Part shown: piece after piece, positions 15,564-24,295 of the stretch
Layout of the letters: every line of letters begins with the position of its first letter
Numbering within the stretch: the first letter of the stretch is position 1
Assembly: GCF_001693815.1 (NCBI RefSeq)
Contig: NZ_MBQD01000011.1
Span: forward strand, 186,001-250,000
DNA from: Tessaracoccus lapidicaptus
GTDB lineage: Bacteria; Actinomycetota; Actinomycetes; Propionibacteriales; Propionibacteriaceae
Length of the DNA: 64,000 bases
Direction of reading: 5' to 3'
Program-made: the position numbers and the translations under genes
Notes under the pieces: model-generated
What the model was told of the DNA's origin: nothing
What the model saw: the letters and a program-made list of their open reading frames with translations, nothing else
Database searches by the model: none

Positions 15564-15590
15564 CCGTCGGTCTACGACTTAGGAGAAAGA

Positions 15591-17447
15591 ATGAAGTTCC
15601 AGGGAACCAAGGCGTCCCTTGGTCTGGTGCTCGGCAGCGCACTGCTGCTCGGCGCCTGCACCAGCCCCGACGCCACCGATCCCGACGCCACCGCCACCGG
15701 CTCGGCGTCGGCATCGGCGTCCGCCAGCGGCGGCACCGACGGCGACTCGGCCGCCGCCGGCTGCCTGCAGGACGTCGGCATCACCGAGACGAAGGACGGC
15801 GAGGTCCGCTACACCGCCGGCCCCGGCGACTGGAGTGGCTACAACTCGATCACCAACGCCACGTACTCGACCTACAACTCGGTCATCGCGGCCCACATGT
15901 TCTCCAGCTTCGTGTACTTCGGTACCGACGGCACGATCTGCGACAACACGGACTTCGGCACCTACGAGGTGACCTCCGAGGACCCGCTGACGATCAAGTA
16001 CACGATCAACGAGGACGCCGTCTGGTCCGACGGCACCCCGGTGACCATCAACGACTACCTCATGGAGTGGGCGGCCCAGAACCCCGAGTTCATCGCCCCC
16101 GGCTTCGCCAGCGGTGAGGACAAGGAGGCCTCGGCGGTCTTCGACCACGTGTCGACGTCGTTCGCGCAGTACGTCCCCGAGGGCCCGGAGGGTGAGGTCG
16201 GCTCCAAGGAGTTCACCGTCACCTACAGCAACCCCAACCCGGACTACCGGATCATCGTCACCTCCGCGCTCCCCGAGCACGTCATCGCCCGTGAGGCCGG
16301 CCTCGAGCCCGGCGCGCTGGCGCAGGCCGTGATCGACCGCGACGCCGACACCGTGAAGTCCGCCGCCACGTTCTGGAACGAGGGCTGGATCTTCAACCCC
16401 GGCGAACTCCCCGACCCGGCGCTCACCCCGTCGTCCGGCCCGTACGTCCTCAAGGAGGGCAGCTGGCAGGCAGGTAACTCCCTGACGTTGACCGCCAACG
16501 AGCAGTACTGGGGCACCCCGGCCGCTACCCGCGACCTCGTGTTCCGGTTCATCGACGATGCGCAGCAGGTTCAGGCCCTGGGCAACAAGGACGTCCAGGT
16601 CATCCAGCCTCAGGCCACCGTCGACACCGTCGGCCAGCTGGAGGCCCTCGGCTCCGCCGTCACCATCGAGTCCGGTTCCTCCCTGACGTGGGAGCACCTG
16701 GACTTCAACTTCCGCGAGAACAACGTCTTCGGCAACCCGGACACCGGCCTGCAGCTGCGTGAGGCGTTCGCCTACTGCGTGCCGCGTCAGCAGATCGTCG
16801 ACACGCTCATCAAGCCGATCTCCCCGGAGACCGAGCTCATGAACGCCCGCGAGGTGTTCCCGTTCCAGGACAACTACGACGACGTCATCGGCGCGTCGTA
16901 CGACGGCCGCTACGACACCGTCGACATCGAGAAGTCGAAGGAGCTCATCGCGGCCGCCGGTGTGGCGACCCCGGTCGATGTCCGCATCGGCTACCGCGCC
17001 GGTAACCAGCGCCGCGCCGAGACCGTCGCCGCGATCCAGGCCTCCTGCAAGGACGCCGGGTTCAACGTGATCGATGCCAGCGCGGAGGACTTCTTCGACA
17101 ACGCGCTCGTCAACGGCGACTACGAGGTGGCCCTGTTCGCCTGGGCCGGCTCGGGTCAGATCACCTCGGGTGAGAACATCTACGCCACCAACAAGGGACA
17201 GAACTACGGCAAGTACTCGAACGAGACCGTCGACGCGGCCTGGGCCGAGCTCGTCGCCACCCTCGACGAGAGCGTCCACCTCGAGCAGACCAAGATCATC
17301 GAGAAGGAGCTGTGGGACTCGCTGTTCGGTATCCCGCTGTACGCCCACCCGCTGGTCGTCGCCTACGACTCCACCCTGCAGAACGTGCGCGCCACCGCCA
17401 CGCAGGACCAGGTGTCGTGGAACGCCCCACAGTGGGTCGCCCAGTGA
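15591..17447 (+). CDS. Peptide-type ABC transporter substrate-binding lipoprotein (SBP_bac_5 family)
   Basis: Extracytoplasmic ligand-binding component of the oligopeptide/dipeptide-like ABC transporter encoded downstream. The 618-residue product has a signal peptide with lipobox LLGAC (Cys23), a Ser/Ala/Thr-rich linker with a short SASASASAS stretch, then a long cluster C binding fold (YNSVIAAHMFSSFVYFG, WSDGTPVTINDYLMEW, LREAFAYCVPRQQIVD). The ATG at 15591 follows AGGAGA at 15581-15586 with a 4-base spacer. The ligand may be peptides, but solutes such as oligosaccharides or opines also use this family. A strong hairpin follows the stop, so it may be expressed above the permease genes. Confidence 0.9.
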   Translation: MKFQGTKASLGLVLGSALLLGACTSPDATDPDATATGSASASASASGGTDGDSAAAGCLQDVGITETKDGEVRYTAGPGDWSGYNSITNATYSTYNSVIAAHMFSSFVYFGTDGTICDNTDFGTYEVTSEDPLTIKYTINEDAVWSDGTPVTINDYLMEWAAQNPEFIAPGFASGEDKEASAVFDHVSTSFAQYVPEGPEGEVGSKEFTVTYSNPNPDYRIIVTSALPEHVIAREAGLEPGALAQAVIDRDADTVKSAATFWNEGWIFNPGELPDPALTPSSGPYVLKEGSWQAGNSLTLTANEQYWGTPAATRDLVFRFIDDAQQVQALGNKDVQVIQPQATVDTVGQLEALGSAVTIESGSSLTWEHLDFNFRENNVFGNPDTGLQLREAFAYCVPRQQIVDTLIKPISPETELMNAREVFPFQDNYDDVIGASYDGRYDTVDIEKSKELIAAAGVATPVDVRIGYRAGNQRRAETVAAIQASCKDAGFNVIDASAEDFFDNALVNGDYEVALFAWAGSGQITSGENIYATNKGQNYGKYSNETVDAAWAELVATLDESVHLEQTKIIEKELWDSLFGIPLYAHPLVVAYDSTLQNVRATATQDQVSWNAPQWVAQ

Positions 17448-17485
17448 CCCGGCTGACCACACCAGTCAGTAATCAGTAACGGATC

Positions 17486-17514
17486 GGGGCAGGTGGCCGC
17501 GCGTCACCTGCCCC
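17486..17514 (+). terminator. Hairpin after the substrate-binding protein gene
   Basis: A perfect 10-bp stem, GGGGCAGGTG (17486-17495) with CACCTGCCCC (17505-17514), around a 9-base loop, 38 bases after the stop. There is no T-tract, as is usual in actinobacteria. It probably reduces read-through to the permease genes. Confidence 0.65.
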
Positions 17515-17557
17515 GATTCCCGTGCATACACCATTTCATCCACTCTGCCCGCTGCCG

Positions 17558-17593
17558 TAGTATGCGGCGGATGGGGCGCCGCTGAAGGCGCCC
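17558..17593 (+). promoter_or_regulatory. Possible promoter and leader hairpin of the permease operon
   Basis: TAGTAT at 17558-17563 could be a -10 box (no good -35). A 7-bp hairpin, GGGCGCC (17574-17580) with GGCGCCC (17587-17593), would lie at the 5' end of the resulting transcript, 10 bases before the Shine-Dalgarno of the TTG-initiated permease gene. Confidence 0.35.
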
Positions 17594-17615
17594 GGACCAT
17601 GTCGAAGGACCGATC

Positions 17616-19136
17616 TTGCTCAAGTTCATCGCGAAACGCCTGGGGATCTCGCTGGCGATCCTCGTGCTCGGGTCACTGCTGCTGTACGTGCTCGTCATCA
17701 ACTCGGGCGACCCACTGCAGGACCTCCGGGAGTCGAACGACCCCAACCGGGAGAACCGCATCCGGCAGCGGATCGAGAACATGGGCCTCGACATGCCGTG
17801 GTACGAGCGCTACTGGGACTGGCTGACCGGCGCCTCGCGGTGCCTCGTCGGACAGTGCGACCTCGGCACCGCGATCAACGGGCAGTCGGTCAACGCACTG
17901 GTCGCCACCGCCGCGGCGTCCACGCTGCGACTCGTCGTCCTCGCCTCGCTGCTGGCCATCGTCATCGGCGTCATCCTCGGCATCATCACCGCCATCCGGC
18001 AGTACTCCGGCTTCGACTACGGCGTGACGCTGTTCGCGTTCATCGCCTTCTCGCTGCCCGTCTTCTGGCTCGGCGTGCTGCTCAAGCACTACGCGGCCAT
18101 CGAGTTCAACAACTGGATCGTCGACGCCGACCTCAGTTGGCCGGTCATCCTCGCGGTCGCGGCCGTGCTGGCCTTCATCCTGCAGGCCGCCCTCGGCGGC
18201 GACCTCAAGCGTCGCCTGATCACCTTCGCGGCGGTCGCGCTGGGCATCGTCGCGATCCTCACCTACTTCGACCTGGTCACCTGGTTCCGCCGCCCGGCCA
18301 TCGGCATCCCCGTCTACGTGCTGGGCGTCATCGGCGCCGCCGTGCTGGTCATCGTCTTGACGTCGGGCTTCCACAACCAGCGGGTACGCAACGCCGTCGC
18401 CGCGACGGCCGGCGTCGCGCTCGTCGGCTACATCGCCGTGCGCGGGTTCCTCATGACCAGCGCAACCATCCCGATCCTGCTGGTGTGCTTCGTCGCCGCC
18501 ATCGCGGTCGCCGTCGCGGCGGGCCAGCTGTTGGGCGGATTCTCCCGTCGCCAGGCCACCCTCGCCTCCGTCGTGACAGCGCTGCTGGCGTCACTGCTGG
18601 CGATCGCCGATCTGCTGCTGTCCAACTGGTCGGGGTACCTCAAGGAGCAGCCGCGGCCCATCCCGACGATCGGCTCGGCCACGCCGAACTACGAGTCGAC
18701 GTTCTGGATGCATTCGCTCGACGCGCTGACGCACATCGTGCTTCCGACCGTCACCCTCATGCTCATCTCGATCGCGTCCTACACGCGCTACACCCGCGCC
18801 TCCATGTTGGACGTCCTCAACCAGGACTACATCCGTACCGCGCGGAGCAAGGGCATCTCGGAGCGCAAGGTCATCACCCGGCACGCGCTGCGCAACTCGC
18901 TCATCCCACTCGCCACCATCGTCGCGTTCGACTTCGCCGGCCTCATCGGAGGCGCCGTCATCACCGAGACGGTCTTCGGCTGGCAGGGGATGGGCAACCT
19001 CTTCCGCACGGGCCTCGCCGCCGTGGACCCGGCCCCCGTCATGGCCTTCTACCTGGTCACCGGGACGGCCGCCGTCACCATGAACATGCTGGCGGACATC
19101 GCCTACGCCATCCTCGACCCGCGGATCGCCCGCTAG
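17616..19136 (+). CDS. Peptide-type ABC transporter permease, DppB/OppB family with extra membrane segments
   Basis: First membrane subunit of the importer. It starts at TTG 17616, chosen because GAAGGA at 17604-17609 is correctly spaced and MLKFIAKRLGISLAIL is the typical DppB N terminus. The EAA loop that contacts the ATPase is DYIRTARSKGISERKVITRHALRN near residues 404-427 (given as positions and flanking residues). At 506 residues it is far longer than the usual 310-340. Residues about 172-335 form an inserted hydrophobic block with some six membrane-like stretches between the third and fourth canonical helices. The insertion is in frame, with normal composition. Confidence 0.88.
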   Translation: MLKFIAKRLGISLAILVLGSLLLYVLVINSGDPLQDLRESNDPNRENRIRQRIENMGLDMPWYERYWDWLTGASRCLVGQCDLGTAINGQSVNALVATAAASTLRLVVLASLLAIVIGVILGIITAIRQYSGFDYGVTLFAFIAFSLPVFWLGVLLKHYAAIEFNNWIVDADLSWPVILAVAAVLAFILQAALGGDLKRRLITFAAVALGIVAILTYFDLVTWFRRPAIGIPVYVLGVIGAAVLVIVLTSGFHNQRVRNAVAATAGVALVGYIAVRGFLMTSATIPILLVCFVAAIAVAVAAGQLLGGFSRRQATLASVVTALLASLLAIADLLLSNWSGYLKEQPRPIPTIGSATPNYESTFWMHSLDALTHIVLPTVTLMLISIASYTRYTRASMLDVLNQDYIRTARSKGISERKVITRHALRNSLIPLATIVAFDFAGLIGGAVITETVFGWQGMGNLFRTGLAAVDPAPVMAFYLVTGTAAVTMNMLADIAYAILDPRIAR

Positions 19137-19152
19137 GAAGTGAGGGTCAACC

Positions 19153-20145
19153 ATGACTGAACCGAACAACCCCGCCCAGCTCGACCAGGTCCACGAGGCC
19201 GAGTACGAGATCGAGAGCATGCCCGACGAGGTCACGACGACCGACAAGTCGTACTCGCAGGGGCGCCTCGTCCTGCGCCGCTTCCTGCGGCACCGCGGTG
19301 CGATGATCTCGCTGACCTTCCTGATCCTCATCGCGCTCCTGGCAATCACGTCGATCGGGTTCGGCCCGATCCCCGGCTGGTGGAGCAAGAACCACGTCGA
19401 CCTCTACCCGATCCAGGAGGTGGGCGGCGCCCCGACCCTCACCCTGTGGCCGTTCTCCATCGGCGAGCACCCCTTCGGCCAGAGCACCATCGGCAAGGAC
19501 TACTTCGCGCTGGTGATGCTGGGCACGCAGAACTCCCTGGCGATCGCCTTCACCGTCGGCATCGCCGCCACGATCATCGGCACCCTGGTCGGCGCCGCCG
19601 CCGGCTACTTCCGGGGGCTCGCCGAGGCGTTCCTCATGCGCGTCACCGATCTGTTCATCATCATCCCGACGCTGGTGCTGGCCGCCGTCCTCGGCCGCAT
19701 GGCCGGCAACGTGGGCGGCATCTTCGCGCTGGCCGGCATGCTCGCGCTGGTGTCGTGGACCGGCCTGGCCCGCCTCGTCCGCGGCGAGGTCCTCTCCCTG
19801 CGCGAACGGGAGTTCGTCGCCGCGGCACGCGCCGTGGGAACCTCCCCGTGGCGCATCATCGTCCGGCACATCCTGCCCAATGCGCTGGGCACGATCATCG
19901 TCAACGCGACGCTGCTCATCTCGGCGGCGATCCTCGTGGAGACCGCGCTGTCCTACCTGGGCTTCGGGGTCAGGCCGCCGAACACGTCGCTGGGCCTGCT
20001 CATCTCCGAGAACCAGAACGCGCTGAGCACCCGCCCCTGGCTGTTCTGGTGGCCGGGCGTGTTCATCGTCGCCGTGGCCCTGTGCGTCAACTTCATCGGC
20101 GACGGCCTGCGCGACGCGTTCGATCCCCGCCAGCAGATGGACTGA
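19153..20145 (+). CDS. Peptide-type ABC transporter permease, DppC/OppC family
   Basis: Second membrane subunit. The 330-residue protein has a cytoplasmic N-terminal extension of about 45 residues, a first helix (ISLTFLILIALLAITSIGF), a periplasmic loop containing HPFGQSTIGKDYFA, and the EAA loop LREREFVAAARAVGTSPWRI. LSYLGFGVRPPNTSLG and the ending VNFIGDGLRDAFDPR are classic for DppC. It begins 16 bases after the dppB-like stop and ends 11 bases before the ATPase start, so all three form one transcription unit. Confidence 0.93.
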   Translation: MTEPNNPAQLDQVHEAEYEIESMPDEVTTTDKSYSQGRLVLRRFLRHRGAMISLTFLILIALLAITSIGFGPIPGWWSKNHVDLYPIQEVGGAPTLTLWPFSIGEHPFGQSTIGKDYFALVMLGTQNSLAIAFTVGIAATIIGTLVGAAAGYFRGLAEAFLMRVTDLFIIIPTLVLAAVLGRMAGNVGGIFALAGMLALVSWTGLARLVRGEVLSLREREFVAAARAVGTSPWRIIVRHILPNALGTIIVNATLLISAAILVETALSYLGFGVRPPNTSLGLLISENQNALSTRPWLFWWPGVFIVAVALCVNFIGDGLRDAFDPRQQMD

Positions 20146-20156
20146 GGAGCCCGACC

Positions 20157-21908
20157 ATGACCACCACCCCCCGCTTCACCGGTGAGAACCCGGTCCTCAA
20201 GTTCGACAAGCTCGACGTCCAGTTCCGCACCGAGTTCGGCACCGTGCACGCCGTCAAGGGCATCACGCTCAGCGTGGAGCCCGGCGAGGTGATGGCGCTC
20301 GTGGGCGAGTCGGGCTCGGGCAAGTCCGTCACCGCGACCACGGCGCTCGGACTGCTGCCCAAGACCGCCCGCATCCAGGGCGACACCCGGGTCACGGACA
20401 AGTCCATCGGCCAGCTCTCGGGCCGCCAGCTCCGCTCCCTGCGCGGCAACCGCGTCGCCATGGTGTTCCAGGAGCCGATGACCGCGCTCAACCCCGTCAT
20501 CACCGTCGGCGAGCAGCTCACCGAGGCTATGGAGGTGCACGGCGTCGCCTTCGGCCGCGATGCCTGGGACCGCGCCGTCGACCTGCTCAACGCCGTCGGC
20601 ATCCCCAACGCCGAGCGCCGCGCCAAGCAGTTCCCGCACGAGCTGTCCGGTGGCATGCGGCAGCGCGTGGTGATCGCCATGGCGCTGGCCTGCGACCCGG
20701 ACGTCATCATCGCCGACGAGCCCACCACGGCCCTCGATGTGACCGTCCAGGCCGAGATCCTCGACCTCCTGCGGTCGTTGAAGGACAAGCTCAATACCGG
20801 CATCCTGCTGATCACGCACAACATGGGCGTCGTGGCCGACATGGCCGACAACGTCGCCGTGATGTTCAAGGGCACCATCGTCGAGCGCGGGCCCGTCGAG
20901 CAGGTCCTGCTGCAGCCGCAGCACCCCTACACGAAGCGGCTGCTGGCCGCCGTGCCGCGCCTGGGGGAGGGCCACGGCCAGTTCGGCGTCGCGCCCAACC
21001 CGGTGGAGCCGACCGCCGAGGCCGCCCTCGACGTGCGCGACCTCGTCGTCGAGTACCACCGCGCCGGCAAGAAGCCGTTCCGCGCCGTCGACGGCGTGAG
21101 CTTCGACGTGCGTCGCGGCGAGATCGTCGGCCTCGTCGGCGAATCCGGATCGGGCAAGTCGACCATCGGGCGTGCCCTGCTCGGCCTCATCCCGTCGAAG
21201 TCCGGCGAGGTGCGGGTCCTCGACCAGAACCTGCTCGGCCTGCGGGGCCACGAGCTGAAGTCGCTGCGCAAGCGCATCGGCGTGATCTTCCAGGATCCTG
21301 CCGCGTCGCTGAACCCGCGGTTCCCGATCGGCGACGTCATCGCCGAACCGATGAGCGTGCACAAGGTGGGCAACGCCAAGGAGCGCGAGGCGCGTGTCCA
21401 CGAGCTCCTCGACGCGGTCCAGCTGCCGCGCAGCGTCTACAACCGGTACCCGCACGAGCTGTCCGGCGGACAGCGCCAGCGCGTGTCCATCGCCCGCGCG
21501 CTGTCGCTCAGCCCCGACCTGCTGGTCGCCGACGAGCCCACCTCGGCACTCGACGTGTCCGTCCAGGCGTCCGTGCTCGCCATGTTCACCGAACTGCAGC
21601 GCGAGTTCGGCTTCGCCTGCCTGTTCATCTCCCATGACCTCGCCGTCATCGACTCCCTCGCGCACCGCGTCGTCGTGATGCAGTACGGCAAGATCGTCGA
21701 GAAGGGCACGCGCGAGGACGTCCTGCTCCACCCGCAGGAGGAGTACACGCGGCGTCTCCTGGCCGCGGCGCCCGTCCCGGACCCGATCGAGCAGCGGGAG
21801 CGCCGCGAGGCGCGCTATGAGCTGCTCAAGGAGCTGGGCGACGAGGTCGTGGAGCTCGACACCCGCGAGCTCGACTACGACGCCCGGGGCCCGCGCACCG
21901 AGTCCTGA
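20157..21908 (+). CDS. Fused double ATPase of the peptide-type ABC transporter (DppD-DppF)
   Basis: One 583-residue chain holds both nucleotide-binding domains. Domain 1 (about 15-270): Walker A GESGSGKS, signature LSGGMRQR, Walker B VIIADEPTTALD. Domain 2 (about 295-560): Walker A GESGSGKS, signature LSGGQRQR, Walker B LLVADEPTSALD. Each is followed by the oligopeptide-type C-terminal segment (QHPYTKRLLAAVP; QEEYTRRLLAAAP). ATG 20157 follows GAGGAG with a short spacer; the longer frame back to 19380 is a shadow of the permease. In many species these are two proteins (DppD and DppF). Confidence 0.93.
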   Translation: MTTTPRFTGENPVLKFDKLDVQFRTEFGTVHAVKGITLSVEPGEVMALVGESGSGKSVTATTALGLLPKTARIQGDTRVTDKSIGQLSGRQLRSLRGNRVAMVFQEPMTALNPVITVGEQLTEAMEVHGVAFGRDAWDRAVDLLNAVGIPNAERRAKQFPHELSGGMRQRVVIAMALACDPDVIIADEPTTALDVTVQAEILDLLRSLKDKLNTGILLITHNMGVVADMADNVAVMFKGTIVERGPVEQVLLQPQHPYTKRLLAAVPRLGEGHGQFGVAPNPVEPTAEAALDVRDLVVEYHRAGKKPFRAVDGVSFDVRRGEIVGLVGESGSGKSTIGRALLGLIPSKSGEVRVLDQNLLGLRGHELKSLRKRIGVIFQDPAASLNPRFPIGDVIAEPMSVHKVGNAKEREARVHELLDAVQLPRSVYNRYPHELSGGQRQRVSIARALSLSPDLLVADEPTSALDVSVQASVLAMFTELQREFGFACLFISHDLAVIDSLAHRVVVMQYGKIVEKGTREDVLLHPQEEYTRRLLAAAPVPDPIEQRERREARYELLKELGDEVVELDTRELDYDARGPRTES

Positions 21909-21909
21909 C

Positions 21910-22389
21910 ATGCCGTATGCGCCGGAACTGACGACGCTGGGCTACATCCTCAGCCCGGACCGCCGTCGGGTGCTGCTCGTCCACCGGATCTCCCGGTCCG
22001 ACGACGAGCAGCTCGGCAAGTACAACGGGCTCGGCGGCAAGGTCGAGCGGGACGAGGACGTCGCGGACGCGATGCGCCGGGAGATCCGCGAGGAGGCCGG
22101 CATCGAGGTGACGTCGATGCGGCTACGCGGCACGGTCTCGTGGCCCGGCTTCAACGGCCGCGACGTGTTCGGGTTCGTGTTCCTCATCACGGGCTTCACC
22201 GGCCGGCCGTTTCCGGAGAACCCCGAGGGGACGCTCGCCTGGCACGACGTCGACACGGTGATGGAGCTGCCCATGTGGGACGGCGACCGGCACTTCCTCC
22301 CGCTGGTCTTCGACGAGTCGGTCCCGCAGTTCCACGGCGTCCTGCCCTACGACGGCGGCCACAGCGTCGGTTGGCGGTACTCGACGTGA
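21910..22389 (+). CDS. Nudix hydrolase, MTH1/8-oxo-dGTP diphosphatase-like
   Basis: Hydrolyses a nucleoside diphosphate-X substrate, possibly oxidised dGTP. The Nudix box is complete: GGKVERDEDVADAMRREIRE (G-x5-E-x7-REUxEE region), continuing EAGIEV. The preceding KYNGLGGKV closely resembles the MTH1 and YtkD sub-group rather than the MutT of E. coli. Length is 159 residues, start ATG one base after the ATPase stop. It overlaps the next gene by GTGA. Substrate is inference. Confidence 0.85.
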   Translation: MPYAPELTTLGYILSPDRRRVLLVHRISRSDDEQLGKYNGLGGKVERDEDVADAMRREIREEAGIEVTSMRLRGTVSWPGFNGRDVFGFVFLITGFTGRPFPENPEGTLAWHDVDTVMELPMWDGDRHFLPLVFDESVPQFHGVLPYDGGHSVGWRYST

Positions 22390-23513
22390 TCGGCCCGGCG
22401 CGCGTCGCCGCCCTCGAGGTCGCCGCGCGCGAGCCGGACCCGTCGTCGCTCGGTGCGGCCACCCGCCTGCGCGCGGTGGCCGGGCCCGAGGACGCGGCGT
22501 GGGCGCTCACCCAGACGGCCCTGCGCCGGCGTGCCCGGGCCAAGGTCGCGCGGGCCGACGCCATGCTCTTCACGCCCGATGGCCTCGAGCAGGCCACCCG
22601 CGATCTCGTGAGCGCCTGGCGCGCCGCACGCTTCGCCGCGGCCGGGGTCCGGGAGGCGTGGGACTTGGGCTGCGGCATCGGGGCCGACGCCATGGCGATG
22701 GCCGAGGCAGGGCTCGTCGTGCACGCCGTCGACGCGGACGCGCTCACCGTTGAGGTCGCCACCTGGAACCTCGCCCTGGTCGGGGCCGGCCCCGCGAGCC
22801 TCGGCCGGGCGGAGGACACGCCGGTGCCCCTGTCGGCCGGGGTGTTCCTGGACCCGGCCCGGCGCACCGCCCGCGGCCGCACGTGGCACGTCGCGGACTT
22901 CACCCCGCCGTGGCAGCTCGTCCTCGACCACCTCGCCTCGCCCCGCTTCGTCTGCGTGAAGCTCGGCCCGGGGCTGCCCAAGGAGCTGATCCCCGACGGC
23001 GTGCGCGCCACCTGGGTCAGCGTCGGCGGCGACGTCGTGGAGGTGTCGCTGTGGAACAGGCTGCCCGAGGGGCGCAGCGCCGTGCTGCTGAGCGCCGGCA
23101 GCGCGCTGGAGCTCGAGCCCGATCCGACCCTCGGGCCGGCCCAGGTGGCCCAGCTCGGCCGCTACCTCTACGAGCCCGACGGCGCCGCCATCCGCGCCGG
23201 ACTGGTGCGGGAGGCCGTCCCCGGGGCGTGGCTGCTCGACCCCCACGTCGCCTACCTGTCCTCGGACGATCCGGTGGACACGCCGTGGGCGACCCGCTTC
23301 GAGGTGGTCGACGTCCTGGACCACTCGGTCAAGGCGCTGCGCGCCTACGTCCGGCAGCACTCCATCGGCACCCTGGAGATCAAGAAGCGCGCCGTCGACG
23401 TCGACCCGGCCACCCTGCGGCGGGAGCTCAGGCCCAGCGGGCCGGCGTCGGCCACGCTCATCCTGGCCCGCACCGTGGACGGCACGAAGGCGGTCGTGGC
23501 GCGGCGGGCCTAG
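22386..23513 (+). CDS. Class I SAM-dependent methyltransferase with THUMP-like C-terminal domain
   Basis: A 375-residue protein with a Rossmann methyltransferase core: motif I WDLGCGIGADAMAMAEAG, acidic VHAVDADALTV for the SAM ribose, and FLDPARRTARG as motif IV-like. The C-terminal part (from about 290) with VDVLDHSVKALRAYVRQHSI and GTLEIKKRAVDVDP fits the THUMP-like domain of a conserved actinobacterial family, so an RNA substrate is plausible but not shown. The GTG at 22386 overlaps the Nudix stop; a longer frame to 22140 is shadow. Confidence 0.82.
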   Translation: MIGPARVAALEVAAREPDPSSLGAATRLRAVAGPEDAAWALTQTALRRRARAKVARADAMLFTPDGLEQATRDLVSAWRAARFAAAGVREAWDLGCGIGADAMAMAEAGLVVHAVDADALTVEVATWNLALVGAGPASLGRAEDTPVPLSAGVFLDPARRTARGRTWHVADFTPPWQLVLDHLASPRFVCVKLGPGLPKELIPDGVRATWVSVGGDVVEVSLWNRLPEGRSAVLLSAGSALELEPDPTLGPAQVAQLGRYLYEPDGAAIRAGLVREAVPGAWLLDPHVAYLSSDDPVDTPWATRFEVVDVLDHSVKALRAYVRQHSIGTLEIKKRAVDVDPATLRRELRPSGPASATLILARTVDGTKAVVARRA

Positions 23514-23517
23514 GCTG
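23512..23517 (+). promoter_or_regulatory. Possible -10 box of the acetyltransferase gene
   Basis: TAGGCT overlaps the stop of the methyltransferase gene. A leader of about 26 bases with GGGAGA precedes the ATG at 23550. Confidence 0.35.
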
Positions 23518-23549
23518 GCCGCGACACTGACCGACCACCAGGGAGACTC

Positions 23550-24128
23550 ATGGGCCACTTCGACGGCGACGACCGCAGCAACTGGGACCGCATGATCGCG
23601 GGCGACCCCTACATCGCGGACGACCCCAGGATGGCGGAGCGATCCGCTCGCGCCCTCCGCCTCGCCGACGAGTACCAGCGGGCCGTCGTGGCCGGCGACC
23701 CGGGCGCGCGGGCGATTCTCGCGGACCTCGTCGGGGACCTGGGGGAGGACGCGCACGTGCGTCCCCCGCTGACCGTCGACTACGGCGACTTCCTCACCAT
23801 CGGCGCGCGGACGTTCGTCAACGCCAACCTGACGGCGCTGGACGTCGCTTCCATCGTCATCGGGGAGGACTGCCAGATCGGGCCCAACGTGCAACTGCTC
23901 ACCCCCACGCACCCCCTGGACCCACAGGCCCGGCGCGACAAGGTCGAGTCGGCCAAGCCCATCACGCTCGGCGACAACGTGTGGCTCGGGGGCGGCGTCG
24001 TCGTCTGCCCAGGGGTGACGATCGGCGACAACGCCGTCATCGGCGCGGGATCCGTCGTGACCAAGGACATCCCCGCCGATGCCCTGGCGGTCGGCAACCC
24101 CGCACGCGTCATCCGGGTCATCCGCTGA
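23550..24128 (+). CDS. Hexapeptide-repeat sugar O-acetyltransferase (maltose acetyltransferase type)
   Basis: A left-handed beta-helix acetyl-CoA transferase of the Maa/LacA group. The 192-residue protein has an N-terminal Mac domain (MIAGDPYIADDPRM), hexapeptide repeats (IGEDCQIGPNVQLL, ITLGDNVWLGGGVVV, VTIGDNAVIGAGSVV), the likely catalytic His in TPTHPLD, and the ending ALAVGNPARVIRVI. Acceptor sugar is unknown; such enzymes often act as detoxifiers of non-metabolised sugars. The CIRCE region begins right after its stop. Confidence 0.88.
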   Translation: MGHFDGDDRSNWDRMIAGDPYIADDPRMAERSARALRLADEYQRAVVAGDPGARAILADLVGDLGEDAHVRPPLTVDYGDFLTIGARTFVNANLTALDVASIVIGEDCQIGPNVQLLTPTHPLDPQARRDKVESAKPITLGDNVWLGGGVVVCPGVTIGDNAVIGAGSVVTKDIPADALAVGNPARVIRVIR

Positions 24129-24131
24129 ACT

Positions 24132-24158
24132 CTGGCACTCGGCTTGATTGAGTGCTAA
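24132..24158 (+). promoter_or_regulatory. CIRCE element 1 (HrcA operator) upstream of groESL
   Basis: CTGGCACTC-N9-GAGTGCTAA matches the consensus TTAGCACTC-N9-GAGTGCTAA with two mismatches in the left arm. It covers the groES -35 (TTGATT at 24144-24149). Confidence 0.9.
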
Positions 24159-24172
24159 ACCCGGGATAACGT
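24144..24172 (+). promoter_or_regulatory. Promoter of groES-groEL
   Basis: -35 TTGATT (24144-24149), 17-base spacer, -10 TAACGT (24167-24172). The start would be near 24179, inside the second CIRCE element, so HrcA bound at either site would block transcription. Confidence 0.7.
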
Positions 24173-24177
24173 AAGAG

Positions 24178-24204
24178 CTGGCACTCGACCTGGTCGGGTG
24201 CTAA
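24178..24204 (+). promoter_or_regulatory. CIRCE element 2 (HrcA operator) upstream of groESL
   Basis: CTGGCACTC-N9-GGGTGCTAA, with the same left arm as element 1 and one further change in the right arm. It is centred 46 bases after element 1 and covers the predicted transcription start. Between it and groES (24205-24295) is leader sequence with AAAGGTG as RBS. Confidence 0.85.
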
Positions 24205-24295
24205 CGGTCGGACGGCACCCGCGACGACGCCCGGCCGCTGCTCAACCTGACCTATTCGCCGACCTCAGGTCGGATATGACAGAAAGGTGTTTGAC

